A DNA stretch of 32,875 nt from Triparma columacea (lineage: Eukaryota; Sar; Bolidophyceae; Parmales; Triparmaceae). This document shows, in pieces, positions 1 to 8,054 of the stretch. Both the position numbers and the translations under genes were made by a program. The DNA lies in contig BRYA01000315.1 in the NCBI GenBank assembly GCA_030267965.1, forward strand, positions 37,682-70,556. The letters run 5' to 3'. The notes under the pieces were generated by a model that had not been told where the DNA came from, did not search any database, and saw only the letters and a program-made list of their open reading frames with translations. How positions within the stretch are numbered: the first letter of the stretch is position 1; every line of letters begins with the position of its first letter.

Positions 1-430
1 GGGGGGAGGGGATGAGAAAAGGGATTGGGGGGGGGGAAGGGGAAGAATTTTAAGGGAAGGTGGGGGAGAGGGGGGTAGAGTGGAGTTGTATACGGTGGTA
101 TTTGCCTTTGAATACGTGTGAGGTTAGAGATTGTTGAAACTAACCTGTTTTTTGTCAAAGAGTTTTTCCAATTTTCAAAGTGTTTGGGAGTTTGGGGGCG
201 GGGCGTGTGGGGTGGAGGGCGAAAGTCTCAAATCAATTCTTCGCAATTGACAGCTGAAAAATAGTGTTTGTGTATAATAGCGAGTTAATAGTGCGTTAAT
301 AGGGCTTTAATAGGGCATAAATAGTCCTAAATAGGTGTATTACGATATAGGTGTATATAGGCACATAATATCAGCATAATATCCATCATATTTATCGAAA
401 CACTCTGCAAATAGGGTTAAATAGGGTTAA
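1..430. other. Left-edge noncoding region with short degenerate repeats
   Basis: I see no convincing gene here. The first 90 bases are a G-rich tract. From about 275 to 430 the sequence becomes AT-rich and carries short degenerate repeats of the type TTAATAGNGC and AAATAGGGTT, with two near-perfect copies of AAATAGGGTTA ending at the start codon at 431. This could be the promoter and 5' leader of the gene at 431. Confidence 0.4.
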
Positions 431-1180
431 ATGGATTGGTTTAAGAGTGTACATGATAATGATGATGACGATGATAATGGAGATGATCTACAGCATCTAA
501 ATCGTCTAGATGATAGCGTAAATGAACATAAAGGAGGGGAATATAAAGGAGAGGAATATAAAGGGGAATCCTTTTGGGATAATGAGAGATCTTCTCCACG
601 TTCTTCTCCACATTCTGCATCCTCTTCACATTCTGCATTGTCATTCAATCAACGTCATACAACTACACAATCAATGAATACAATATATACACTAAATAAT
701 GTACATGACAAATTATATCAAACTGCTCAACAACAATTCAAAGCAAAGGAAGATCCTGTTGAGGATCCTATTTGTGGACCAACAGAACATGGACTAACAG
801 AACATGGACTACCCAGCAACCAAGCTACAAACGAACAACTATCAACAATGGAAAAATGGTACTTAGAACAGGACAGGAGCAGCAAACCACCCTACAAAGA
901 GTTCACCAACCAATTCACCTTCCTAATGATCAAAGGACAAACGGCCAACATACACAACAGAGAAGAGGAGGAGGAGGAGGAGGGAAAGGGTGAGGGTAGG
1001 AAGGAACGTGTTCGAGAAGAAGAAGAAGAAGAAGAAATTATAGAGGAACATCACGGAGATAGCATACGGGAGGAGGTTAAGAAAATTCTAGTTAAAACAC
1101 TACTAGATACCATGCTAGGGGGAGGGGGGGGAGGAGGAGGAGGAAGGAGGAGGGGAGGAGGAAGGAAAAGAGAGAGGTGA
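431..1180 (+). CDS. Acidic low-complexity hypothetical protein
   Basis: This is an uninterrupted frame of 249 codons from an ATG at 431. I do not recognise the family. Visible features are an Asp-rich stretch around residues 9-18, a short KGEEYKGE repeat near residues 34-46, a Ser-rich segment around 54-70, a doubled TEHGL motif near 117-126, two Glu-rich runs around 178-203 and a Gly then Arg-rich tail from about 231. Much of the length is encoded by simple purine repeats (GAGGAG, GAAGAA, GGAGGA), so part of the C-terminus may be noncoding or intronic. A fragment resembling the end of the downstream LRR gene lies just beyond the stop, so the annotated end may really be spliced onto that sequence. 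The ordinary codons between residues 70 and 170 argue for a real gene. Confidence 0.45.
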   Translation: MDWFKSVHDNDDDDDNGDDLQHLNRLDDSVNEHKGGEYKGEEYKGESFWDNERSSPRSSPHSASSSHSALSFNQRHTTTQSMNTIYTLNNVHDKLYQTAQQQFKAKEDPVEDPICGPTEHGLTEHGLPSNQATNEQLSTMEKWYLEQDRSSKPPYKEFTNQFTFLMIKGQTANIHNREEEEEEEGKGEGRKERVREEEEEEEIIEEHHGDSIREEVKKILVKTLLDTMLGGGGGGGGGRRRGGGRKRER

Positions 1181-1223
1181 AAAGAACAACAACAAAAGGT
1201 TCTTTTGGAATTTAAGTACCTTA

Positions 1224-1256
1224 GTTTCGTGGAGAGTAATTCTGGAGTTTCTCTAA
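1224..1256 (+). pseudogene. Relic or terminal exon matching the 3' end of the BspA-LRR gene
   Basis: Translating from 1224 gives VSWRVILEFL followed by a stop. The LRR gene at 1558-2862 ends VLWREILEFL followed by a stop. At the DNA level the shared core (GTGGAGAG, ATTCTGGAGTTTCT) is almost identical between 1229-1252 and 2837-2860. An AG at 1223 could serve as a splice acceptor, so this is either a leftover of a duplicated LRR gene or the last exon of the gene at 431. Confidence 0.5.
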
Positions 1257-1557
1257 ATCTTAGTTTTTGAATCTCAATCGTCGTTCTCTTTCACTTCTTC
1301 CTCACTTCACTCACTTATAATAAATGGTGAATCCCATTCCACCCAATTTTCCAATTTCCAATTAATTCTGTTACTCTTTGGCCACTTTATTAGGCAACTT
1401 GTTTCATCTTGTTCCATTCTTTGTTCATACGTGGGTGTTCAAAGTCTACTGAATTAGCACTTCGTTGGTCGAAAATAGTTGTAAACGTTAATAATAAGTA
1501 AATAACAGTCCTCTCTTTGTACCGAAAGGACGGTAAAAGATCCTCTCAAACCCTACA
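1257..1557. other. Intergenic region upstream of the LRR gene
   Basis: This is about 300 bp of unremarkable, moderately AT-rich sequence with no sustained reading frame on either strand. It presumably holds the promoter and 5' leader of the LRR gene. I see no clear TATA box or other named element. Confidence 0.4.
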
Positions 1558-2862
1558 ATGAGTGAATTAGACTTTGCTTATGGTGATGACGATGGTGATA
1601 ACTATAGTGATGACGATGACGATTACCATAGTAGTGAATATGACACAGATGATGGGGACTCTCCCCTTCCCAAAACAGCAGTATACTCCGGAACAGGGAG
1701 CTACAATCGTGAACTCACAGAAGTGACTTTTGCACAAGGAGTGACGTCGATTGGCAATAAAGCCTTCTACAGATGCTCCTCCCTCACGGCCATCACCATC
1801 CCGGACGGAGTGACGTCGATTGGCGATAAAGCCTTCTACAGATGCTCCTCCCTCAGGGCCATCACCATCCCGGACTCAGTGACGTCGATTGGCGATAAAG
1901 CCTTCTACAGATGCTCCTCCCTCACGGCCATCACAATCCCGGACTCAGTGACGACGATTAGCGAATGGGCCTTTCAAGGATGCACCTCCCTCACGGCCAT
2001 CACCATCCCGGATGCATTGACGATGATTAGTGAGGGCACCTTCGAAGAATGCTCCTCCCTCGCAGCCATCACCATCCCGGACGGAGTGACGACAATTGGC
2101 GAATCCGCCTTCCAATTCTGCACCTCCCTCACGGCCATCACCATCCCAGACGGAATGACGACAATTGGCGTTTCCGCCTTCTTGGGATGCGACTCCCTCA
2201 CGGCCATCACAATCCCAGACGGAGTGACGATGATTGCCATTTGCGCCTTCGAAGATTGCTCCTCCCTCACGGCCATCACAATCCCGGACGGTGTGACGAC
2301 AATTGGCGAACGCGCCTTCAACAGATGCGACTCCCTCACGGCCGTCACCATCCCAGACGGAGTTACGACTATTTGCGAGGGCGCCTTCCAAGAATGCCCC
2401 TCCCTCATGGCCATCACAATCCCATATGGAGTGACAAAGATTGGCTATCAGGCTTTCAGGGAATGCTCCTCCCTCACGGCCATCACCATCCCGGACTCAG
2501 TGATGTCGATTGGCTATGAAGCCTTCAGAGATTGCGTAGCCCTAACGAAACTCAGTCTATCTCCTGCTGTCTCCATCGGCAAAGACTGCTTCTTAGGCTG
2601 CACCGCCCTAATCTCTGCCGCTGCTGATAAAAATATGTCGACCGTCGAGGACCTCCTCCATTCTAGGTGGCACCGCATACGTGAACGCGTCAACGCTCTT
2701 CTGTGCCTCAAGGGAACCTGGGATCACGTGGAGGATCCACCCAGGAGATCGGCTAGGAAGCGGAGGCAAAGGGACGGAGTTGAAGCGGCACCGCTAAGGG
2801 CAAGTGAGGCACGTGACATGATCCCGAAAGTTTTGTGGAGAGAAATTCTGGAGTTTCTGTAA
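1558..2862 (+). CDS. BspA-like leucine-rich-repeat (LRR_5) protein
   Basis: A single exon of 434 codons starts at an ATG at 1558. An acidic Asp-rich N-terminus (residues 1-37) is followed by tandem 23-residue units with the consensus LTAITIPDGVTxIGxxAF plus xxCSS. I count 11 near-perfect units, one divergent leading unit beginning LTEVTFAQG and one or two degenerate trailing units. This is the Treponema pallidum/BspA-type LRR family, usually a solenoid for protein or surface binding, and often expanded in protists. The C-terminal 90 residues are basic (RRSARKRRQR) and end in MIPKVLWREILEFL, an amphipathic segment reminiscent of the start of an F-box. No signal peptide or membrane segment is visible, so an intracellular location is likely. 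The first units are almost identical at DNA level, indicating recent expansion. The partner is unknown. Confidence 0.9.
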   Translation: MSELDFAYGDDDGDNYSDDDDDYHSSEYDTDDGDSPLPKTAVYSGTGSYNRELTEVTFAQGVTSIGNKAFYRCSSLTAITIPDGVTSIGDKAFYRCSSLRAITIPDSVTSIGDKAFYRCSSLTAITIPDSVTTISEWAFQGCTSLTAITIPDALTMISEGTFEECSSLAAITIPDGVTTIGESAFQFCTSLTAITIPDGMTTIGVSAFLGCDSLTAITIPDGVTMIAICAFEDCSSLTAITIPDGVTTIGERAFNRCDSLTAVTIPDGVTTICEGAFQECPSLMAITIPYGVTKIGYQAFRECSSLTAITIPDSVMSIGYEAFRDCVALTKLSLSPAVSIGKDCFLGCTALISAAADKNMSTVEDLLHSRWHRIRERVNALLCLKGTWDHVEDPPRRSARKRRQRDGVEAAPLRASEARDMIPKVLWREILEFL

Positions 2863-3035
2863 CGAGTTGTTGTTAATAATAACGTCATAATACTAGATGA
2901 TTATACATCTCTTGCGTAAGCAAACAGCGAGGTAGAAATTTTCAAATTAGCGACGATGTACTTCACCGAGTTTTGTCACTTTTTGTCCCTTTCCAAAAAG
3001 CAACCCCCCATCAACCCGGTATCTTCTTTTAGGGA

Positions 3036-4284
3036 ATGTTCTGGGCTTGTCTTATCTGCGTTCTAGCAATATTATACGCCTCCAATACCTCTCTTTACCA
3101 CGCCGTCACCGTCCCTCATGACTCTTGGCCTAAATTCTCCTCCTCTCCCTCAAGTGTCGAGGCAATCTCCTCTCGGAATGCTAAGATCATACACCAAGGA
3201 ATGACGGGGGGGGGACCGGAGACCGTCATACTCTCAGATGATGGTACAGCCTACCTCCTCTGCGAGAACGGTGACGTTAAATCCATTCAAGTCGCCAACA
3301 CCTCCTCACCCCCAACTACAGTCGCCAGGGTAGGGGGTAGGCCTCTCGGTGGAGCAATCGCGAGGGGGGAATGTAGCGACGCTGAGGACATCCTATACCT
3401 AGCCGAGGCCTCCAAGGGCCTCCTCCGCTTAACCGTTTCCAAGCTCCCGGTGGGCACGAGGAGGAAGGCCAAGGTTGAACTGGTGGCGTTCGAGCTGGGG
3501 GACGGGACGCCGATTGTGTACGCTGACGATGTTGCCGTGGGGAGTAAATCTGGTAAGGTGTACTTTACCGACGCTTCCGACGTAGTAGTCGAGCGGGTAC
3601 GAGGAAGCAGAACTTTGTTCGACACTCTATCAGCTTCCATTGTTGACGGGGTTAGGGGGGAGAGGACGGGGAAGTTGCTGGCATACGACCCAAGGACGGG
3701 GGAGACGGAAGTTCTGGCGGATGGGATATGGTTCGCCAACGGCGTCGCCGTAAGCGAGGTGAGGAAAAATCTTAAGTGCCTAATATATAACATACACACA
3801 ACTGACGACGCAAGACGCCCCCCCCAACCCTCAGGATGAGGACTACGTTCTAGTATGTGAGACCTTCGCTGCCCGTGTCCTAAAGGTAAACCTATCCGCA
3901 CCCCGTCCCCATCCCGTGACCGTTTTCGCAGAAGGTGTTTTCCCCGGTTACGTCGACGGCCTCAGCATAAGCCATGCGACAGGCCGAGTCCACGTGGCGG
4001 TGCCCTCACCAGCTCCCGGGGCCATTAAAGTCCTGAGCGGGGTTAGGCCTGCTTGGTTTAATAGGGTGATCAGACAGGGGATACTTATGTTGCCTGCTTT
4101 TATCAAGCCGGTTAAGTACGGGTGTTTCGTAACGCTCGACCTTGAGGGTAAGGTGGTGAGAACGTGGGTGGACGAGGGGGGGGATATCGCTAACTTTGTC
4201 ACTGCGGTTGAGGAGAAGGACGGGAAGCTTTATTTGGGAAGCTTGAAAGAGGACAAGGTGGTAGTTGTTGACATGGAGTTGTGA
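3036..4284 (+). CDS. APMAP / strictosidine-synthase-like beta-propeller protein
   Basis: Two exons join to 390 codons: 3036-3758 and 3835-4284. The intron at 3759-3834 has a GTGAGG donor and a CCCTCAG acceptor, and the join is phase 0. It restores the family block GVAVSEDEDYVLVCET followed by AARVLKV, then FPGYVDGLS, both typical of strictosidine synthase-like and adipocyte plasma membrane-associated (APMAP) proteins. Residues 1-24 form a hydrophobic signal anchor (MFWACLICVLAILYA). The rest should fold as a six-bladed propeller facing the ER lumen or outside. Members outside alkaloid-producing plants are usually lactonase or arylesterase-like enzymes of uncertain substrate, so strictosidine synthesis should not be inferred. 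The length fits the family (about 350-420). Confidence 0.9.
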
Positions 4285-4369
4285 AGGGGTGGTTGTACAT
4301 TAGAACGAATCCTTGATATAAATTTCGCCACTCAAAAAGCGTTGTATTGAGATTACATTCATTTTATTG

Positions 4370-4800
4370 TTACGCGTGCGTTTCTTGGCACTGGTTGCTT
4401 TTTGCGGCTATTTCGATTGCCCTCTTGTCCTTGAATTTTTCAAAGGATTCCGGGTTGGTGTAACCGTGGAGGCAAGAGTTCAGGGCGTTGTTCTCTGAAC
4501 GACAACGGATGACGACGAGGAGACCCTGGGCTTTTGCGCAGTCGCCGAAGGACTTGGCGAAGGGGGCGCACTCTTTAATTGCAATGGCGTTTAATTCCTG
4601 AGGGCGGAGCGAGCCACAAGCGAGTTTAAGGGATAAATGTGAGTTGGAGAATGGAGGCGGTGGTGATGCGCGCACCAATGCGCGCACCAATGCGTGCAGC
4701 AGCCTCTCACCTTTCTCAGAGTGTGCTCGGCCATGTTTGAGTATTGAAGACGTCCATCACGGGAATCGTCTTTTCTTGCAGCTTGTCCTGTATTTGACAT
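4370..4800 (-). CDS. CMC1: COX assembly mitochondrial protein CMC1-like (twin CX9C)
   Basis: Two exons on the minus strand, 4800-4711 and 4597-4370, give 105 residues. The intron at 4598-4710 runs from GTGAGA to CCTCAG in phase 0. The product shows twin CX9C motifs: C40-x9-C50 and C62-x9-C72. The stretch LLVVIRCRSENNALNSCL closely matches the conserved core of CMC1, whose human form reads LMVVKCRKENSALKECL. CMC1 is an intermembrane-space protein imported by the Mia40 disulfide relay; it binds newly made COX1 and helps cytochrome c oxidase assembly. The start is the first in-frame ATG at 4800; M23 (MAEHTLRK) is an alternative. Its 5' end faces the COA5 gene, another oxidase assembly factor, 352 bp away. 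Confidence 0.88.
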
Positions 4801-5152
4801 CAATCGTTGTGTGTTATGTTTGTGTGTATATGTATCGAGGAAGGGAGAATTTGGAGACTGCGATGGGGTGCGGAATTGGGAGGTGAGTCAGAAATTGCAA
4901 ATTGGAACTTTCGGAGATTCATGTGATGTTGGGAAGCTTCTTGTGACGTGCGAGTGGAGAAAAGAGATGGTGATGTGGCGTCTCACTCACATTTCCTCAG
5001 TATAAATTCAGGCTTTGGTTTAGTCAACTAAAAATATCCAAATATCCCCACAATAAACGTTTTAGCGCACGGAAGTTGAAAATCTCAGTGAAAAGAAACG
5101 AACGTGATTGAACACGTCAAAATTCCACGCGAATCATTCCTCTAAAAACGAA
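4801..5152. promoter_or_regulatory. Shared divergent promoter region of CMC1 and COA5
   Basis: This 352-bp interval separates the two oppositely directed start codons. No credible gene is visible. A TATA-like TATAAAT lies at 5001-5007 in the COA5 direction, about 150 bp before its ATG. The assignment as a bidirectional promoter is inferred from gene orientation. Confidence 0.5.
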
Positions 5153-5491
5153 ATGCCATCGTCTTGTCGAGAAGTTGCCCTGGTGAGTGCAGAATTATCC
5201 TACCTCTAATCTTCGCGAAGGCATTCGCTACGACTTTCGCTACAACATTCATTACGATACTCGCTTACGACATTCGATTTCTCTCTCCCCTCACCCAATA
5301 CACCATCTTCACAGAGCCTCTCCGAGTGCATGTCTAAAACCCCCTGCATGCAAAGCGGAAAGACTATCAAGGAGTGTTTGAAGGAAGGAGGGGAGGATGG
5401 TGCGTGTCAGGTCTTGAGAAACGCGTACTTTGAGTGCAAGAGAAGCCAACTGGACATGAGGAAACGAATCAGAGGCACAAGAGTTTACTGA
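5153..5491 (+). CDS. COA5: Cytochrome c oxidase assembly factor 5 / PET191
   Basis: A very short first exon (5153-5182, 10 codons, MPSSCREVAL) joins in phase 0 across an intron at 5183-5314 (GTGAGT to TTCACAG) to a second exon at 5315-5491. The product has 68 residues. Cysteines at 5, 15, 21, 31, 41 and 51 form three consecutive pairs spaced CX9C (5/15, 21/31, 41/51), the PET191/COA5 pattern. The segments ECLKEGG and AYFECKRSQLDMR and the ending RIRGTRVY match the family closely; human COA5 has FFECKRSVLDNRARFRG. The protein is a small intermembrane-space factor needed for cytochrome c oxidase assembly. The length is normal for the family (about 70-110). It is divergent from CMC1. Because exon 1 is so small, a simple reading-frame scan would miss the start. 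Confidence 0.93.
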
Positions 5492-5645
5492 GGAAAAGGC
5501 GAAGGGGTCTCTTTTGTTCAATTAGACGTCCGATATAATGATGGTCGCACTAGAATTAAGTGTTTTGTTAAAGCGTGCGAACTAAAACTAACAGAGGATT
5601 CCCTGTCCATATCAAAGCAGACTTGCTTGCTTACTACCAACATTT

Positions 5646-7387
5646 TTATTCTATTCTCCCTCCCAGCTCCTTCCCCAGCGCTTCTTTTAAGGCCTCCCTC
5701 AACGCCTCTGCGTCAGCCATCCCTCTGCTTGCCGCCATGACCTTCCCGAAGAAGAACTTCTCCATCTTGCCCCTCTTTTTATCGTCCCCCTTAACGTACT
5801 GTTCTAATTGCACGTCGAAGTCACCAGACTTTATAACGCCAATACAAACCTGAGTGGAGAGGAGCGACACGACGACCGAAGGGGTTTAGAAACGCATGAG
5901 TGTCGTGTGGCACAATAAGATGTCCCTGCACTCCTCCTTCGCCCCTCCTTTGCCCCTCCTTCGCCCCTGCTCTCTCCCAATCTCATACTCACCTCGACCA
6001 GCGCCCCCCCATCATTCTCTACCTTGAAACCATGTTCCTCCACTACTTCCTCAACACTCATAGTCCCCTCGTAGCTGCCCTCATGCAACAAGGTTATTAT
6101 ATCCTTCCCCATTTTCTTTGTAATAACTCCCTCATTCAACATACCAACAACCTCACCAACATCCACCCCAGTAACCCGCGTAGCAGGGCCAACGACCGAA
6201 TCAGACTCCTCCGCCCCAGAATCGACGTTGGACTTGACCAACGCGAACAAGACGTTCGTTATTAAATTCGCCGCCAACTTGCCAGTGCTTTTCCTACTGC
6301 CCTTCTTCGACCTTGCTTCCGCAGTCTCCACCGCAGTGTCCAGGAAAGATATGTATGAAGGGGAAGATATTATTACGGACGCCACCTCCTTGGGCAACTT
6401 GTATTGTTCGACAAGACGGGATAGGGCGGCGGAGGGTAGTTCGGGGATGTTTGATTGAAGGGTTGGTATGCAGAGGGAGGGGATGGAGGAAAGGACCAAG
6501 GGGGGGAGGTCGGGGTCGGGGAGGAAACGATAGTCGGTGGTAGACTCCTTCTTTCGCATAGGGACGGTGCGGGAGGTCTTCTTGCAAAATGTTCGCGTTT
6601 CCTGGGTTATTGGGACGGAAGGGGAGGAGGAGAGGAGGGCGGACTGACGAGAGAACTCGTAGGTCGCGGCAGAGACTATTGACTTGAGGGAGTTTAGGTT
6701 CTTCACCTCCACCCTGTTGCCTAATCCACCTATCTCTGGAATGTCCTCGTCCTTGGTGCCATGCCACACCGATACGTTGAGGTCGCAGCGGATGCTACCG
6801 AGTTCAAACTTACCGTCGCAAACGGATACGTGGCGGAGAAGATTGCGGAGGGAGAGGACCGCGAGGGAGGCATCGGACGGGGAGGTTATGTCGGGCTCGA
6901 ATACAATTTCTATTAACGGAGAACCAGCCCTGTTAAAATCCAGGTCAACTGTGCCCACTGCATCCTCCTCCACATCGTCGTAGAAACCGTGAACCTCCGC
7001 CCTCTTGCTCTTGCCAGTATCCGTCTCTAGCTGGATCCTATTTATCAAACTCTTTTGGCCGTCACCGAACTCGAGCACACCCTCTGATGCGATGGGCCAG
7101 CGGTTCTGAGTTATTTGGTACCCTGAAGGATTATCGGGGTAGAAGTAGTGCTTCCTCTCGAAACGAGACGTATCATTGATGCGACACTTCAGAACCGTGG
7201 CTGCCACCAGCGCCTTCTCCACGCAATCCAAGTTCAGTACAGGCAGTGATCCCGGGAGGGCAAGGTCAAAGGGGGAGAGGAGGGTGTTGGGAGGGGAAGA
7301 GGGGAGGTTCAGGGATTGTGTGAAGAGCTTATTCCTCGTTAAAAGCTGGGCATGGACTTCGAGACCTATGGCGCACCGCGCAATCAT
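5646..7387 (-). CDS. gatB: Aspartyl/glutamyl-tRNA amidotransferase subunit B (organellar GatB/PET112)
   Basis: Exons at 7387-5993 and 5849-5646 give 532 residues. The intron (5850-5992, GTGAGT to CTCAG) is phase 0. The N-terminal part carries IGLEVHAQL, the signature DFNRAGSPLIEIV and YRFLPDPDLPPL, all diagnostic of GatB. The last exon supplies the YqeY-like helical tail (FFFGKVMAASRGMADAEALREALKE) that contacts tRNA. GatB works with GatA and GatC to convert Glu-tRNA(Gln) into Gln-tRNA(Gln), in mitochondria and plastids of eukaryotes. The ATG at 7387 lies only seven residues before the conserved IGLEVH, leaving no room for a transit peptide, and an in-frame TAG lies 16 codons upstream. An unrecognised 5' exon carrying the targeting peptide is therefore likely; a possible acceptor AG sits inside that TAG. 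Confidence 0.93.
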
Positions 7388-8054
7388 TGGTTTAGAGTCT
7401 GGGACGTTGAGGGTCCGGGAGGGAGGTGCCTAGAATGGGTGATGAGGGAAGTACAAAGATCAGGAAACGAAACTACTGTCGTATTGGATATATTTGAGGC
7501 CCTCCCCGGGATGATTGTGGCTTGAATCTTGAAGGCAAGCGCAAAAAATAACTTTGAAATTTAGATAGTTTGGAGATTAAAGTATATTAATGATTTGAAA
7601 TATGATTATTGTAAATCAATCAAATTCCAATTTTATCTGTATAAATAAAAAGCCAAAGATATATATCAAAAATTGTTATTTATTATTTTATCATTTTAAT
7701 ATTTTGATAAATTGTTCATTCACAATATATTTGTTGATCATGTTAATAACTAAATGTATATATGTGAGTTATAAAAATGTAATTTCAAAATGTGAAATTT
7801 ATGGCTCTTAATATGATCCATGTACCATAATATTCAGAGAAACAAACAATTAATGATTGATATATCAATTAATATCAAATAAAGTAAAATTAAACAATAA
7901 GAACCATTAAAATTCGAAGTTGCCACAATCATAATTGACAGAAAGCGACAAGAACAACCCTTTTATAGCCTTTCCTGTTACATTCAAGCCGCGAATAGAA
8001 TCCATACGCGACCCAAAACTTCAAAAAAATCCCCAGCCCCGACGGCCATCGAGG
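7388..8054. other. Intergenic region with AT-rich island
   Basis: Between the gatB start and the first JmjC gene, roughly 7540-7930 is strikingly AT-rich; a sampled 60-base line at 7561 has 11 G or C. The flanks are near or above 50 percent GC. Only short frames rich in Ile, Asn, Lys and Tyr occur, such as a 69-codon frame at 7602-7811, and I do not recognise their products. The open frame before 8055 (from about 7935) lacks an ATG and could be a 5' leader or part of an upstream exon of the JmjC gene. Confidence 0.6.

Noticed and set aside
405..431. Telomere-like GGGTTA repeats near the left edge
   Set aside because: Only two imperfect copies occur, embedded in other AT-rich words, and genes continue beyond. 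It is not a telomere end.
1945..2519. Long antisense and alternate-frame open reading frames over the LRR array
   Set aside because: They exist only because the 69-bp unit is repeated and lacks stops in other frames. Their products are periodic shadows of the LRR units.
3036..4284. Strictosidine synthase in the strict sense (alkaloid pathway)
   Set aside because: The propeller family is broad. Non-plant members with an N-terminal anchor are APMAP-like, and nothing in the window indicates alkaloid biosynthesis.
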